From: VXMF01 sp965206775
GTDB lineage: Bacteria > Acidobacteriota > Terriglobia > Bryobacterales > UBA6623
Reading direction: 5' to 3'
NCBI GenBank assembly: GCA_965206775.1
Contig: CBDBKU010000001.1
Span: 434,001-498,000, forward strand
DNA length: 64,000 bases
Below, piece by piece: positions 45,218 through 54,013 of the stretch. The notes below the pieces were generated by a model, which was not told the origin of the DNA, searched no databases, and worked only from the letters and a program-made list of their open reading frames with translations. The translations under genes and the position numbers were made by a program. The stretch's first letter is position 1; each line of letters begins with the position of its first letter.

Positions 45218-45816
45218 TCGAGGCTTGCTTGTTGAATTTCTGACTATTTCGACGAAACAGCGCGAAGATTTTTCGAATTGAATCGTTTTCGGATTCTGTG
45301 AAGGGCGAGTTAGTTCGATACGCACGGTGGCGGAGGAGGAAGCCCTCTACCGCCTCCGCCACGCAATTTTGGTGGTCGCAGCCGCAGAGCCACTATCCAG
45401 CCGCTGCAGGCCATTCGAGCACCGCCCTTGCTCTTCCTGCGGTAGCGGATCTACTTGAAACAATGGGCGTGCGTCTGCACGGAATAGCGCGTTGTCTCAC
45501 GTACGTCCGTGTGTGAAAAGCAACAAATGGTAGCAGATACGGCCGCTGGCCCGATTCGCGCGCTGCGAGTCCGGAGGTGATTGCGCTGGCTCGCCAGGGC
45601 CATGGATCTCCTCGTCCGGACCGGACAGGACCGAACCATGGCGTTCCTGGCAGCAGGCCCACCCCGTCCACTGCCATCGCGGGTTTGTGCCGGAATACGT
45701 CGACCGGCGGAGGGGCGGAATCGACGTCACGGATCTCGGATAGGGAGGTCACAGCGGAAACGTCGCGGCGGCATAAGAGATGTTGCGCTCTTCTCTCTAT
45801 GCAGCGAGCCGGCCGG
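45218..45816. other. Intergenic stretch after the uppS cluster
   Basis: About 600 bp between uppS and the convergent vapC. It contains the hairpin at 45327-45362; the first 90 bp are AT-richer (TTTTTCGAATTGAATCG). No gene is supported. Confidence 0.5.
45327..45362 (+). terminator. Candidate intrinsic terminator of the wHTH-yjbQ-radical SAM-uppS cluster
   Basis: Perfect 10-bp inverted repeat GTGGCGGAGG / CCTCCGCCAC with a 16-nt loop, followed closely by GCAATTTTGG. It lies 110 bp after the uppS stop. Confidence 0.45.
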
Positions 45817-46209
45817 CTACTTGCGATACACCGGTTCAAGATCCGTCAACATGGGATAGCGCTTGACGTTGAGGGTCTTGAGCTCCACGTCCTCCCCGGT
45901 GGCGGTAGCCGCAATGATGGCGTCAGCCAGACCGACGCCATGCGACTTTCCGTAGTCGCGCCTGTAGAGCCCACCGAGACGGGCGATTTCGTCATTGACG
46001 GGAACGACCCTGAACAGCGCAAGAAGGTTCTCCAGCACGAACTGCTCGGCACCGCCCGTTCTGCCTCTCACGCTCGCGAAGAGCTCGGCGACGACGCCAG
46101 CCGACACCATGATGCGCTTCGAGTTAATGGTGACGAAAGACGTGGCCTTGTCATGACCCCGCAGGAAATCGATCAACACATCGGCGTCGAGCAGGATGGG
46201 TTTCGACAT
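45817..46209 (-). CDS. vapC: VapC-type PIN-domain toxin
   Basis: 130 residues. PIN-domain acidic residues are in place: PILLDADVLIDFLRG (first two Asp), VVAELFASV (Glu), GVGLADAIIAATA (Asp) and the last LKTLNVKRYPML. VapC toxins are Mg-dependent RNases that cut tRNA or rRNA and are held by a cognate antitoxin. The start lies 4 bp after the stop of the RHH antitoxin gene, the normal antitoxin-first order. Both reading frames are intact, unlike the two MazF-type modules nearby. Confidence 0.9.
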   Translation of the reverse strand: MSKPILLDADVLIDFLRGHDKATSFVTINSKRIMVSAGVVAELFASVRGRTGGAEQFVLENLLALFRVVPVNDEIARLGGLYRRDYGKSHGVGLADAIIAATATGEDVELKTLNVKRYPMLTDLEPVYRK

Positions 46210-46213
46210 TCGT

Positions 46214-46447
46214 TCAATCCCGGTCCCATCCGCGCCGTAGCGCGTCGAGGTTGGGAAGCTCGGCGCGATCGCGCCAGATCCCGGCTGCCTCCCGAAGGAT
46301 CTCCTCCCGCCGCTGGCGGCTCTTCTGCTCGATGAACCGGTCGACGGCCTCGCGAATGACCTCGCTCTTGCGACGACCGCTGTGGTTGGCGATGGCGGCG
46401 ATCTCGCCGCGCTGGTGTTCCGTCAGGTAGATCTGTGTCCGCACCAT
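46214..46447 (-). CDS. vapB: Ribbon-helix-helix antitoxin of the VapBC module
   Basis: 77 residues: MVRTQIYLTEHQRGEIAAIA, then GRRKSEVIREAVDRFIEQKS, the ribbon-helix-helix DNA-binding fold, followed by a charged tail (REAAGIWRDRAELPNLDALR) that would bind the PIN toxin. It is directly upstream of vapC on the minus strand and is probably autoregulatory. Confidence 0.85.
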   Translation of the reverse strand: MVRTQIYLTEHQRGEIAAIANHSGRRKSEVIREAVDRFIEQKSRQRREEILREAAGIWRDRAELPNLDALRRGWDRD

Positions 46448-46513
46448 GTCGGCCCCCTACTGTATTCACCAGCATTAAACATTGCATGGCCCAATCCCAA
46501 GGATGCTGGTCCG

Positions 46514-47470
46514 TCAGTTAGCGTACCCGTCGAACCGGACCCAGAAGAACAGCGAGTAGAGAATCGGGACCACGCCGAGGGTTAGGACCGTCGCTCCCAG
46601 CAGGCCAAAGATGATGGCGATGGCCATCGGCTCCCACATCGGGCCCCACCGCCTCGCTCGCGGCCGACGCCAGGCCGAGGCGCCACGCCAGGTTACACGG
46701 ACGACGCCAGGTGTAGGCTCGTCATGCAGCAGTTCGGCCTCGGTCATCACGCGCCAGTACGGATGGACGCCGATCGCCCACGCCGGACGTCGACCGGCAG
46801 GCTGCCGGCGTCCTCGCCGGCGGGAATCCGCTGCACCTCCAGCGCGGCCCGCCGCCCGACCCGTCGCATGTCGGTATCGACGTAGAGGCTCTCCAGCAGG
46901 CTTCGATCGACCTCGCTCCCCCCAGTAGGAGAAGGCAGGCAGGTGGCGGTCTATCAGCACGCGGACGAGCCGGTCCAACTCGCTTGCCGAAAGCTGGGGC
47001 AACAGAGTCAGGTAGACCTCCTCCGAGGCGGTCGCCAACGCCGCTAGCGTGGCGTCGATTGAGGTGCCGACGCGGACGATCGTCGCTTCGCGGCCCACCT
47101 GCTGCACACCGCGCCGGAGGTTCGCCTCCAGCACTGGCATCGCCGCCAGCAGCGCCTCGTTCGCCACGTACGTCAGGCGGCGAAACGGAGCCACTTCCTG
47201 CAGGCGCCGGATCGCACCTTCGTCCGTCCGGTCACCAGCGAAGGTGATGTAGGCGAGGTTCTCGACTCCGCTCACCCGCTCACCAGCCGCGGTCGACGCG
47301 ATCGGGAACCCCTGCGCCTCCTGGTTGAGCACGAACGCCGCCATCACCGGCTTTGGCAGCCCGCCCCGTTGATCGCGTGGCTCGACGCCACCGGCCCGAA
47401 CGTCAGCACGATGTCGATGTCCGGGTCCGCGAGGAGGGTTCTCGGGCTCGTCGATGTCGCCAGCGGAGGG
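46514..47470 (-). pseudogene. Decayed fusion of a periplasmic-binding-like gene and an RND transporter tail
   Basis: Minus-strand pieces: LADPDIDIVLTFGPVAS (~47.4 kb, another frame), then PVMAAFVLNQEAQGFP-type start at 47347 through GVENLAYITFAGDRTDEGAI, YVANEALLAAMPVLEANLRR and HLPAFSYWG. A frameshift at a C-run near 46915-46921 moves the next part (DRSLLESLYVDTDMRRVGRR) to a different frame before AWAIGVHPYWRVMTEAELLH. The final ~45 residues (PMWEPMAIAIIFGLLGATVL, then VVPILYSLFFWVRFDGY) are the C-terminal transmembrane end of an RND efflux pump such as CzcA. The two were joined by deletion. It is not functional. Confidence 0.75.
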
Positions 47471-47621
47471 AGGCTCGGGTGGGAAGCGAACCTAGGAATA
47501 GAGAATTTGCAGGCCTTCTTGTGATTTTCCTATATTACTGATTACAAAAAGGTTATGGATAAATCAAGAAATACTTGGGATCGCCTTGGACCACACTAGC
47601 ATGATGTAACCAAGCACTCAA

Positions 47622-48165
47622 TTGGTTGCTAGAGCCCTGTCACACATGAGAAAGTTGGCCGAGTGGAGGAAAGGACCGATCAAGTTTGGGATCTTATCGA
47701 CCTCGCAAGTGCTCGTCGTCGCTGCATTGGAATCACCGCATCAACTCCATACCAGAGGAGACGCCAGCCGCCGATGGTTCCTGAACCCATGCAGCATGGG
47801 CAAGGCGATCCTCGCGGCGCTGCCGGACGAGGAAGTCCACAGCATCGTGTTGGACCGGGGCCTGGCTCGCTCTACGGAACGAACGGCTACGATGGAGCCG
47901 GCATTCCGGCGGCTGTCGGCACAGATTCGCAAGAATGATCATTCAGTCGACTGGGAACAGAACGAGCCCGGGGCAATGTGCCGCGGCCAGCGCTTCGGAC
48001 ACCGCGTGACATGCGCTTTGGGCAATCAGGATCACGTGGCCCAGCGTGCGGACAACCGAGCAGAATGTTGCGGAGCATGGGGTCAAAGTCGCTGAGACGG
48101 CCCAGGCCGGCTCCGAATCACTACCAACGATGGGAGGCCTCGATAACGACTCGCTTGGTGAGAAA
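47622..48165 (+). pseudogene. IclR-family regulator remnant (effector domain only, frameshifted)
   Basis: The plus frame reads VARALSHMRKLAEWRKGPIK, VLVVAALESPHQLHTRGDAS, FLNPCSMGKAILAALPDEEV and HSVDWEQNEPGAMC: the IclR effector-binding domain. It continues in another frame as ALRTPRDMRFGQSGSRGPAC and then in a third as EQNVAEHGVKVAETAQAG. The winged-helix N-terminus is missing. Two frame changes and the lost DNA-binding domain make it a pseudogene. It lies directly before a dapA-like remnant and a BASS transporter, suggesting a former catabolic operon. Confidence 0.7.
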
Positions 48166-48168
48166 GCC

Positions 48169-48560
48169 ATGACAAGGCACGACACCGCCGGAATTGTCCC
48201 TCCGATCATTACGCCTGTCGATGCGGAAGGGAACGTCAGTGAAAGGCTGCACCGGGCCGAGGTGCGTCAGATGCTCTCGGCCGAGGTGCACGGACTTGCG
48301 GTGTGCGGCAGCAGCGGGGAAGCGCACACCGCGACCACAGACGAGACCTTGAGAATCACAGCCTCCACGACGGAAGACGTGGAAGGACAGATTCCGGTCA
48401 CGACTGGAATCATCAGCAACAGCACGCTGGCAGTGATCGAAGGGGGAGAGCAGCGGCCGATCTCGCGGTGGCGGCCTTGCAGGTGGCTCCATGCACTATC
48501 TGTCCCGTCCGGACGACGGCGCGATGTCGCGGCGTTTCAATCTGTTTGATTGAAGCTGGT
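48169..48560 (+). pseudogene. Dihydrodipicolinate synthase-family remnant (DapA-like)
   Basis: From ATG 48169: GIVPPIITPVDAEGNVSERL, then HGLAVCGSSGEAHTATTDET and GQIPVTTGIISNSTLAVIEG, the N-terminal third of the DapA/NAL aldolase barrel. Near 48440 the frame shifts (ADLAVAALQVAP in one frame, MHYLSRPDDGAMSRRFNLFD in the next, normally HYLFRPDDxAMxxHF), and the gene ends without the catalytic lysine region. It is a truncated pseudogene. Confidence 0.72.
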
Positions 48561-48586
48561 TCTTATCGAAGCAGAAATTCAGCCCG

Positions 48587-49744
48587 ATGGAAGCTAGTCA
48601 AGTGAAGAGGTCACGAGGTTCGTACGCAACACGGGTTCTGCTGGCTCTCAGCGGTAGCGCTATGACGGCAGCGCTAGCCTTCAACTTGGCAGGCTTGAAT
48701 GACCTATCGGGCATCGGTGTCACCCTAGGACTCGCGTCGCTTGCGATGGCGGCTCTCAGTTCGCCGCGCTTTCAAAGGCTGGCTTTCGCGCTCTGGGTCC
48801 TAGCCTTTGCTGCCTGCGCCATGTTCTATCCCACGGCTTTCATCTCATGGGGAGGGTTTGAGATGAAGCAGGCGGTTGTTCCCTTAGTGCAACTCATCAT
48901 GTTCGGGATGGGCACAACCCTGGCCTTTGGGGATTTCGCCCGAGTCATTCGAATCCCGAAAGCTGTCTTGATCGGTCTTGGCTTGCAGTACACCGTCATG
49001 CCATTGATGGGTTGGACATATGCCACGCTGTTCGGCCTGCAAGGTGAAGTGGCAGTGGGACTGATCCTGTACGGTGCCTGTGCCGGTGGTGTCAGCTCGA
49101 ACGTGGTTACCTACATAGCAGGCGCCAATCTGGCGCTGTCGGTCACCATGACAGCTTTTTCGACCATGATGTCACCGCTGATGACACCTGTTGCGATGAA
49201 GATGCTAGCCGGACAGTATCTGCCAATCAAGATGGCACCGATGATGATTTCCATTCTGAAAATGATCCTTGCTCCCGTGCTAGCCGGCCTACTGGTCAAT
49301 CGCTATTTTCACCGCTATGCCACATGGGCCTCTCGTTGGCTCCCTGGTGTCTCCATGTGGGGAATCTGCACCGTCATCGCGATTACGATCGCGCTCTCCC
49401 GTGATGATCTGATAGCCGTGGCTGTGCCCCTGCTTGGCGCTGCGGTTTGCCATAACGCAACAGGTTTCACACTCGGCTACTGGAGTGCCCGCGCGTTTGG
49501 TCTAAACAGGATCGACAGCCGAACTGTTTCCATTGAAGTTGGAATGCAGAATGGAGGAATGGCGACCGGCTTAGCGTTCGACGTGCTGCAGAGCGGAGTG
49601 GCTGCTGTACCCTCGGCCGTCGAAGGTCCGTGGGCGGCTGTCGCAGGCGCGGGCCTCGCTTCCTATTGGCGCCGATCGCACCGACCTGCCCAAGCGTCTC
49701 CCAAGTCTTTTCGGGGGCCGGCCGCTGAATCTTCAACTGGCTGA
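48587..49744 (+). CDS. Bile acid:sodium symporter (BASS) family transporter
   Basis: 385 residues with about nine hydrophobic segments. BASS landmarks: MKQAVVPLVQLIMFGMGTTL, VGLILYGACAGGVSSNVVTY, AGANLALSVTMTAFSTMMSP and SIEVGMQNGGMATGLAFDVL, the last being the conserved crossover motif with the sodium-site EVGMQN. Such proteins take up bile acids, pantoate, pyruvate or other organic anions with sodium. The last ~30 residues are basic and proline-rich and may be altered compared with relatives. Upstream lie iclR and dapA-like remnants. Confidence 0.88.
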   Translation: MEASQVKRSRGSYATRVLLALSGSAMTAALAFNLAGLNDLSGIGVTLGLASLAMAALSSPRFQRLAFALWVLAFAACAMFYPTAFISWGGFEMKQAVVPLVQLIMFGMGTTLAFGDFARVIRIPKAVLIGLGLQYTVMPLMGWTYATLFGLQGEVAVGLILYGACAGGVSSNVVTYIAGANLALSVTMTAFSTMMSPLMTPVAMKMLAGQYLPIKMAPMMISILKMILAPVLAGLLVNRYFHRYATWASRWLPGVSMWGICTVIAITIALSRDDLIAVAVPLLGAAVCHNATGFTLGYWSARAFGLNRIDSRTVSIEVGMQNGGMATGLAFDVLQSGVAAVPSAVEGPWAAVAGAGLASYWRRSHRPAQASPKSFRGPAAESSTG

Positions 49745-50142
49745 CAGACCCGGCCGCAATAGCTCACCAAGAGATTCTGGCCGATCAGGGCCGCCGCAAA
49801 GCGCGTTGCCCGCTTTGATGGCGGCCACGGCCGGCATCCTCGGCTCAATGCAGGCGGAAGACCTTCGCCAGGGCTCGGAGTGCGCGAAACCGAGGAAGTC
49901 CGGAGCTTTCCCAGCTACTCGTTGGCCAACGACACGAAACATTAAGTAAGACTGCGGGGATCCCGGCGCGGTGTGCTGACGAATGCCTCGCGAAAGTTGG
50001 TCAATCAGGCTATCCCCTGGCTGGACTCGTTGGGTCCGCCTGCAGTCCCAAGGGGGATTCGGCGTCGATCGCTCTTCCACCTGAACCGAGCCGTGGTCGG
50101 TTCGACGAAGCAAGCCGCTGACGACATCCCGTGTGACACAAT
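49745..50142. other. Intergenic stretch without a supported gene
   Basis: About 400 bp between the BASS transporter and the creatininase-like gene. A minus-strand frame (49733-50113) has no recognisable domain. No RNA gene or clear terminator was seen. Confidence 0.45.
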
Positions 50143-51000
50143 ATGGCGATCATGCGCACCATTGTCATCTCCGGATTCCTTCTTCTGTCATTAGCTTTCT
50201 CGCTGGTCGGTCAACAGGCTGTGAAACCTGACCCTATGCGGCCGGACCCGGAAATGAAACGCCCAATCGACGCCCATGATTCTGTTTTTCTCGAGGAACT
50301 GACCTGGATCGAGGTGCGCGACGCCATGCGTGCGGGCAAGAGCACTGTCATCGTGGCCACTGGCGGAATCGAGCAGAACGGCCCCTATCTCGCTCTCGGC
50401 AAACACCAGTACATCCTGCAGGCGACAACCGAAGCAATCGCCCGCAAACTTGGCAACGCACTCGTCGCCCCGATCGTGGCATTTGTTCCCGAAGGAGACA
50501 TCGACCCGCCCACTGGGCACATGCTGTATCCTGGCTCGATCTCCGTACGCGAGGAAACTTTCCGGGCGCTGCTGACGGATATCGCCAACAGCCTACGTGT
50601 TCACGGCTTCCGCCACGTTATTTTCCTTTCCGACAGTGGCGGCAACGTTACGGGCATGCAGACCGTCGCCGAGGAACTGGGCAGAGAATGGTCTGGCGGC
50701 GAGACGACGATTCACTACATCGCCGAATACTACGATTACCCAGGCGTGGGAGACTTCCTCAAGTCCCTAGGCATCCGTCAAGTCGACGAGGGCTATCACG
50801 ATGACGCAGGCATCTCGTCCCAGATGATCGTGGTCGACCCCAATACCGTTCGAATGAAACAGCGTATGGCGGCGGGAAAGATGTCGATCAATGGAGTCAG
50901 TCTCGCTCCTCCCAAGGGTGCCGAGCTCGGGAAGAAGGTCATCGAGTATCGCGCCAACCTCGCTGTCGCCGCGATCGAAAAGGCGATCGAGTCGCGGTAG
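50143..51000 (+). CDS. Exported creatininase-family protein with altered metal ligands
   Basis: 285 residues with a signal peptide (IVISGFLLLSLAFSLVGQQ). The creatininase/creatinine amidohydrolase fold is clear: FLEELTWIEVRDAMRAGKST, VIVATGGIEQNGPYLALGKH, PIVAFVPEGDIDPPTGHMLY, GFRHVIFLSDSGGNVTGM and EGYHDDAGISSQM. In metal-dependent members the motifs are EQHGPHLPLGTD and GHGGN. Here H becomes N in EQNG, the LGTD aspartate is replaced by H (LGKH), and the GHGGN histidine is S (DSGGN). A related exported subgroup does use EQNGPHxxLGKHN, so the first two changes may be family features; the S is more unusual. Activity is uncertain. Confidence 0.85.
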   Translation: MAIMRTIVISGFLLLSLAFSLVGQQAVKPDPMRPDPEMKRPIDAHDSVFLEELTWIEVRDAMRAGKSTVIVATGGIEQNGPYLALGKHQYILQATTEAIARKLGNALVAPIVAFVPEGDIDPPTGHMLYPGSISVREETFRALLTDIANSLRVHGFRHVIFLSDSGGNVTGMQTVAEELGREWSGGETTIHYIAEYYDYPGVGDFLKSLGIRQVDEGYHDDAGISSQMIVVDPNTVRMKQRMAAGKMSINGVSLAPPKGAELGKKVIEYRANLAVAAIEKAIESR

Positions 51001-51189
51001 TTGATTGAAGATGCCGCCAGCTTCAGAAATAGACCGGGCGAATCTCGCCCATTCAAGCCCCGCGACACACGATAGGGCGGTCGTGGCCAAGTCGTGATGC
51101 TCGAGTCTTGACTCGGGCGCGCTCGGCTTGGTCTGATTGTCCGCAAGTCTCAGCCATAGCTGGAGGCCGAGGAATGATGGATTCAATCG

Positions 51190-51885
51190 TTGAATCGGTC
51201 AGAGCTATGGTCGTGTTCTCGAATGCAATGGCAAGTAGGCCAGCTGAACTTGGTGCGGATTTCGCGCACGAAGCCAGACTGCAGGTTGCCGATGCTAGCT
51301 ATTCTGGCGAGGATGCTGGCGTGTGGTTGTCACGGGCTCTCGCTGCTTGTCAAGCCGATGCAGCTCGGAGGGTATTCGCGGACCTGGAGCCAGCGGCTGC
51401 GTATCAACGGCAAGCCCGTCATCGGGCTCGGCTCGTTCCCGGTCGTCACGCGGGCAGAGGCTCGCAAGGCCGCTCTGAAGAATCGCCGTGCCCTCGCAAG
51501 GGGGCATGACCGGCGCAACTCCGTCCCGACGCTCGCTCAGGCGAGCGAGAGGGTGCTGGCGATCCATTCCGCAAACTGGAAGCACGGCGCTCGCTCGGCG
51601 GAAATCTGGCGGAACAGCCTCCGCGATTACGTGCTACCACAGCTTGGGCGGAAGCGCGTCGACCGCATCGCCACGGCAGATGTCATGTCCGTCTTGCTGC
51701 CGCACTGGGCAACGAAGCACGAGACGATGCGCCGGGTCAAACAGCGGCTCAGCAGGATATTCCGTTGGGCAGTGGCCGAGGGCTACCGGACGGACGATCC
51801 CGCCGGAGCCACACTCGACGCTAGGATCTGTGCCGGTCATTGGTTCAGCGGGTCAGAACGGTTGGCACAACGAAGCGCGAGCTAA
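51190..51885 (+). pseudogene. Truncated tyrosine integrase (arm- and core-binding domains only)
   Basis: The frame contains HGLSLLVKP, SRTWSQRLRINGKPVIGLGS and PVVTRAEARKAALKNRRALA (the DUF4102 arm-binding domain), then SVPTLAQASERVLAIHSANW, LRDYVLPQLGRKRVDRIATA and RIFRWAVAEGYRTDDPAGAT (the SAM-like core-binding domain). It ends without the catalytic R-H-R-Y domain, and the N-terminus before HGLSLL is out of family. It is a second integrase remnant, 10.8 kb from the one at 40389; both point the same way. Confidence 0.8.
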
Positions 51886-52058
51886 AGGACCGCGGGTCTC
51901 GCGTGACGAAGCTGCCCTGACCCCTATGTTTCTTCAATTCGTCGCCAAGGCTTAGTGAACAAGTTTCTTTGATCTTTGCGCTTTCACCTCACGGTGAAAA
52001 TTAGATTTTTGATGAAATCACTTGACTTTTTCACTAAATATGCTATTTTCAGTATTGG
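51886..52058 (+). promoter_or_regulatory. AT-rich promoter/operator region of the AbiE-like operon
   Basis: TTGACT (52022-52027), a 16-bp spacer and TATTTT (52044-52049) form a good sigma-70 promoter. Transcription would start around 52056, almost at the ATG (52059), and no Shine-Dalgarno is visible, so the message may be leaderless. A perfect 7-bp inverted repeat TTTCACC-TCAC-GGTGAAA (51982-51999) and a further TTTTTCAC copy at 52027-52034 are candidate operator sites for the AbiEi-type regulator. Confidence 0.55.
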
Positions 52059-53165
52059 ATGAAGCACGTAGAAAGGTTGAGGGAACAGGAGATTCTTGCC
52101 GTGGACGCTGTCCAGGAACTGCTTGGTAATGTGCCCAGCGTTCAAGTCGGGTCGGTGAAATATCAGCACCCGATCGCGGACAACCTTCAAATCGACGGAA
52201 GGATCGGATTCAGTCATGGCGGTGCGAGCTATCAGCTGATCATCGAAGTCAAATCCGACGGGGCTCCCCGCTATGTTCGTTCCGGGGTCTTTCAGCTCAA
52301 GGGCTATGTGGCCCACTTACATCAATTCGGTCACACTGAGATGGGCGAGCGTTGGATTCCGATGCTTGCCAGCCACTACCTGTCTCCGCAGTCGAGGGCG
52401 ATCTGCACGGATCATGATGTGGCGTATCTCGACCTTGTAGGGAACGCGCATCTCACCTTCGGCGATGTCTATATTGATCGGGCCGTAGCAGACCAACCGA
52501 AGTCCGAAACCCGCTCGCTTCGGTCGATCTTCTCCCCGAAGGCTGCCGCCATATTGCGCGTTATGCTTCGTGATCCAGACCGGCCCTGGCGCGTCGTCGA
52601 GTTGGCCGAGGAGGCCCAAGCAAGCCTTGGCCACGTAAGCAATGTGCGCAAAGCCCTACTCTCCCGGGAGTTGATTGAGAAACAGGATGAAGGGGTCGCG
52701 CTGATCAACCCGGATGGGCTGCTGAAAATGTGGCGTGAAAATTATCGTCAGCCGCGAGGGCATCGTATTAAGGAATACACGCGTTTTCACGGAAGGCAAC
52801 TAGACAAGCGGCTACGGGGAGGGCTCAATCCGTATCGACACGCTCCGCGAGCAATTTACTCGTTGAATTCGGCCGCTGGGTGGCTCGCGCCGTTTACTCG
52901 GGATGGCACGCATTCTTTCTACGCAGATGAACAGGGGAGGCAGCTGCTGCGGGATGTGTTGGAGTTGACGCCCGCAGCAATTGGACCGAATGTCGCAGTG
53001 TGCGAACCGTTCGATGACAGTCTGTTCGATGACGCAGTCGAGCCTAGTCCAGGTATGTTCTGTACCAGTCCAGTCATTACGTATCTGGATCTGTGGAACG
53101 GCAACGAGCGACACCGTGAAGCCGCGTCACATTTGGCCGAGGAGTTCTTCCCATGGCTCCGATAG
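52059..53165 (+). CDS. AbiEi-like antitoxin/regulator with PD-(D/E)xK-like N-domain
   Basis: 368 residues. Residues ~40-70 show NLQIDGRIGFSHGGASYQLI then IEVKSDG, a D46...E63-x-K65 pattern like the PD-(D/E)xK nuclease core. Residues ~165-225 are a winged helix (FSPKAAAILRVMLRDPDRPW, RVVELAEEAQASLGHVSNVR, KALLSRELIEKQDEG). The rest is an unrecognised domain including AIYSLNSAAGWLAPFTRDG. This layout and the adjoining nucleotidyltransferase fit type IV AbiEi/AbiEii modules, where AbiEi represses the operon and counters the toxin. Its end overlaps the next gene by 13 bp. Confidence 0.78.
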   Translation: MKHVERLREQEILAVDAVQELLGNVPSVQVGSVKYQHPIADNLQIDGRIGFSHGGASYQLIIEVKSDGAPRYVRSGVFQLKGYVAHLHQFGHTEMGERWIPMLASHYLSPQSRAICTDHDVAYLDLVGNAHLTFGDVYIDRAVADQPKSETRSLRSIFSPKAAAILRVMLRDPDRPWRVVELAEEAQASLGHVSNVRKALLSRELIEKQDEGVALINPDGLLKMWRENYRQPRGHRIKEYTRFHGRQLDKRLRGGLNPYRHAPRAIYSLNSAAGWLAPFTRDGTHSFYADEQGRQLLRDVLELTPAAIGPNVAVCEPFDDSLFDDAVEPSPGMFCTSPVITYLDLWNGNERHREAASHLAEEFFPWLR

Positions 53166-54010
53166 AACCCCAACATGCTGCCGACTATGATGACCGGACT
53201 ACGGCAGCCGTTAGATCTGTCCTGCTCGAGATTGGTCAGATTCTGGGCAGCTTTCACGGAAAGTTTGCGGTGATCGGCGGGGCCGTCCCTTGGCTTCTGC
53301 TAGAGGAAGCCGAAATGCCCCATGTCGGCACCGTCGACGTGGATCTGAGCCTCGACGCCGAAGCGCTTGGTGATGGCGAGTACGCCCGTCTTGTCGAGTC
53401 CCTTCAGATGCACGGCTACCACCAGCGGGGAAGTCTGCGCCGCTTTCAACTCGTGCGCATCGTTAGCGCCCGTGACGGCGGGCCCGACATAGACGTCGTC
53501 GTCGACTTCCTAATGCCACGCGAGGCCGAGATAGTGAGAAACGCCATGCCGCTTGTCAGTGACTTTGCCGTGCAGCGCGCCGATGGTGCAGATCTTGCGC
53601 TCAGGTTCCACGAGGTAATTCACATCGAAGGAACCATGCCGGACGGCGTCGGGAACCGCGTACGGATCGTGGTCGCATCAATTCCCGCTCTCTTGGCCAT
53701 GAAAGGCTACGCGGTGAGCAACCGCCTGAAACATAAGGATGCCTACGACATCTACTACTGCGTCCGCAACTTTCCGGGCGGTCTAGACGCCCTCGTCGCG
53801 GCGACGTCTCCGCTCCTGGATGTGGCAACAGCCAAGAATGGCTACCTCGGGATTTTGGAAAAATTTCGTCACGTAAATGGCTTCGGCCCGACGAGCGTGA
53901 GGCGTTTCGTCGAGACCTCCGAAATGCTCGGAGAGCGTACTGCCGATCAATGGCAGCAGGACGCATTCGGGCAGGTCAATGCTTGGCTGACAGCACTGGG
54001 CTTGAGGTGA
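53153..54010 (+). CDS. AbiEii-like nucleotidyltransferase toxin
   Basis: 285 residues. The nucleotidyltransferase core is visible: GKFAVIGGAVPWLLLEE (GG at 42-43), then GTVDVDLSLDAE with the metal-binding Asp62/Asp64 pair, DIDVVVDFLMPREAE for the third acidic residue, and RLKHKDAYDIYYCVRN, the KxxD-type motif of the AbiEii/AbiGii family. AbiEii toxins add nucleotides to tRNA acceptor ends or use GTP, stopping growth during phage infection. It is translationally linked to the AbiEi-like gene upstream and is 3 bp from the third gene. Confidence 0.85.
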   Translation: MAPIEPQHAADYDDRTTAAVRSVLLEIGQILGSFHGKFAVIGGAVPWLLLEEAEMPHVGTVDVDLSLDAEALGDGEYARLVESLQMHGYHQRGSLRRFQLVRIVSARDGGPDIDVVVDFLMPREAEIVRNAMPLVSDFAVQRADGADLALRFHEVIHIEGTMPDGVGNRVRIVVASIPALLAMKGYAVSNRLKHKDAYDIYYCVRNFPGGLDALVAATSPLLDVATAKNGYLGILEKFRHVNGFGPTSVRRFVETSEMLGERTADQWQQDAFGQVNAWLTALGLR

Positions 54011-54013
54011 AGA

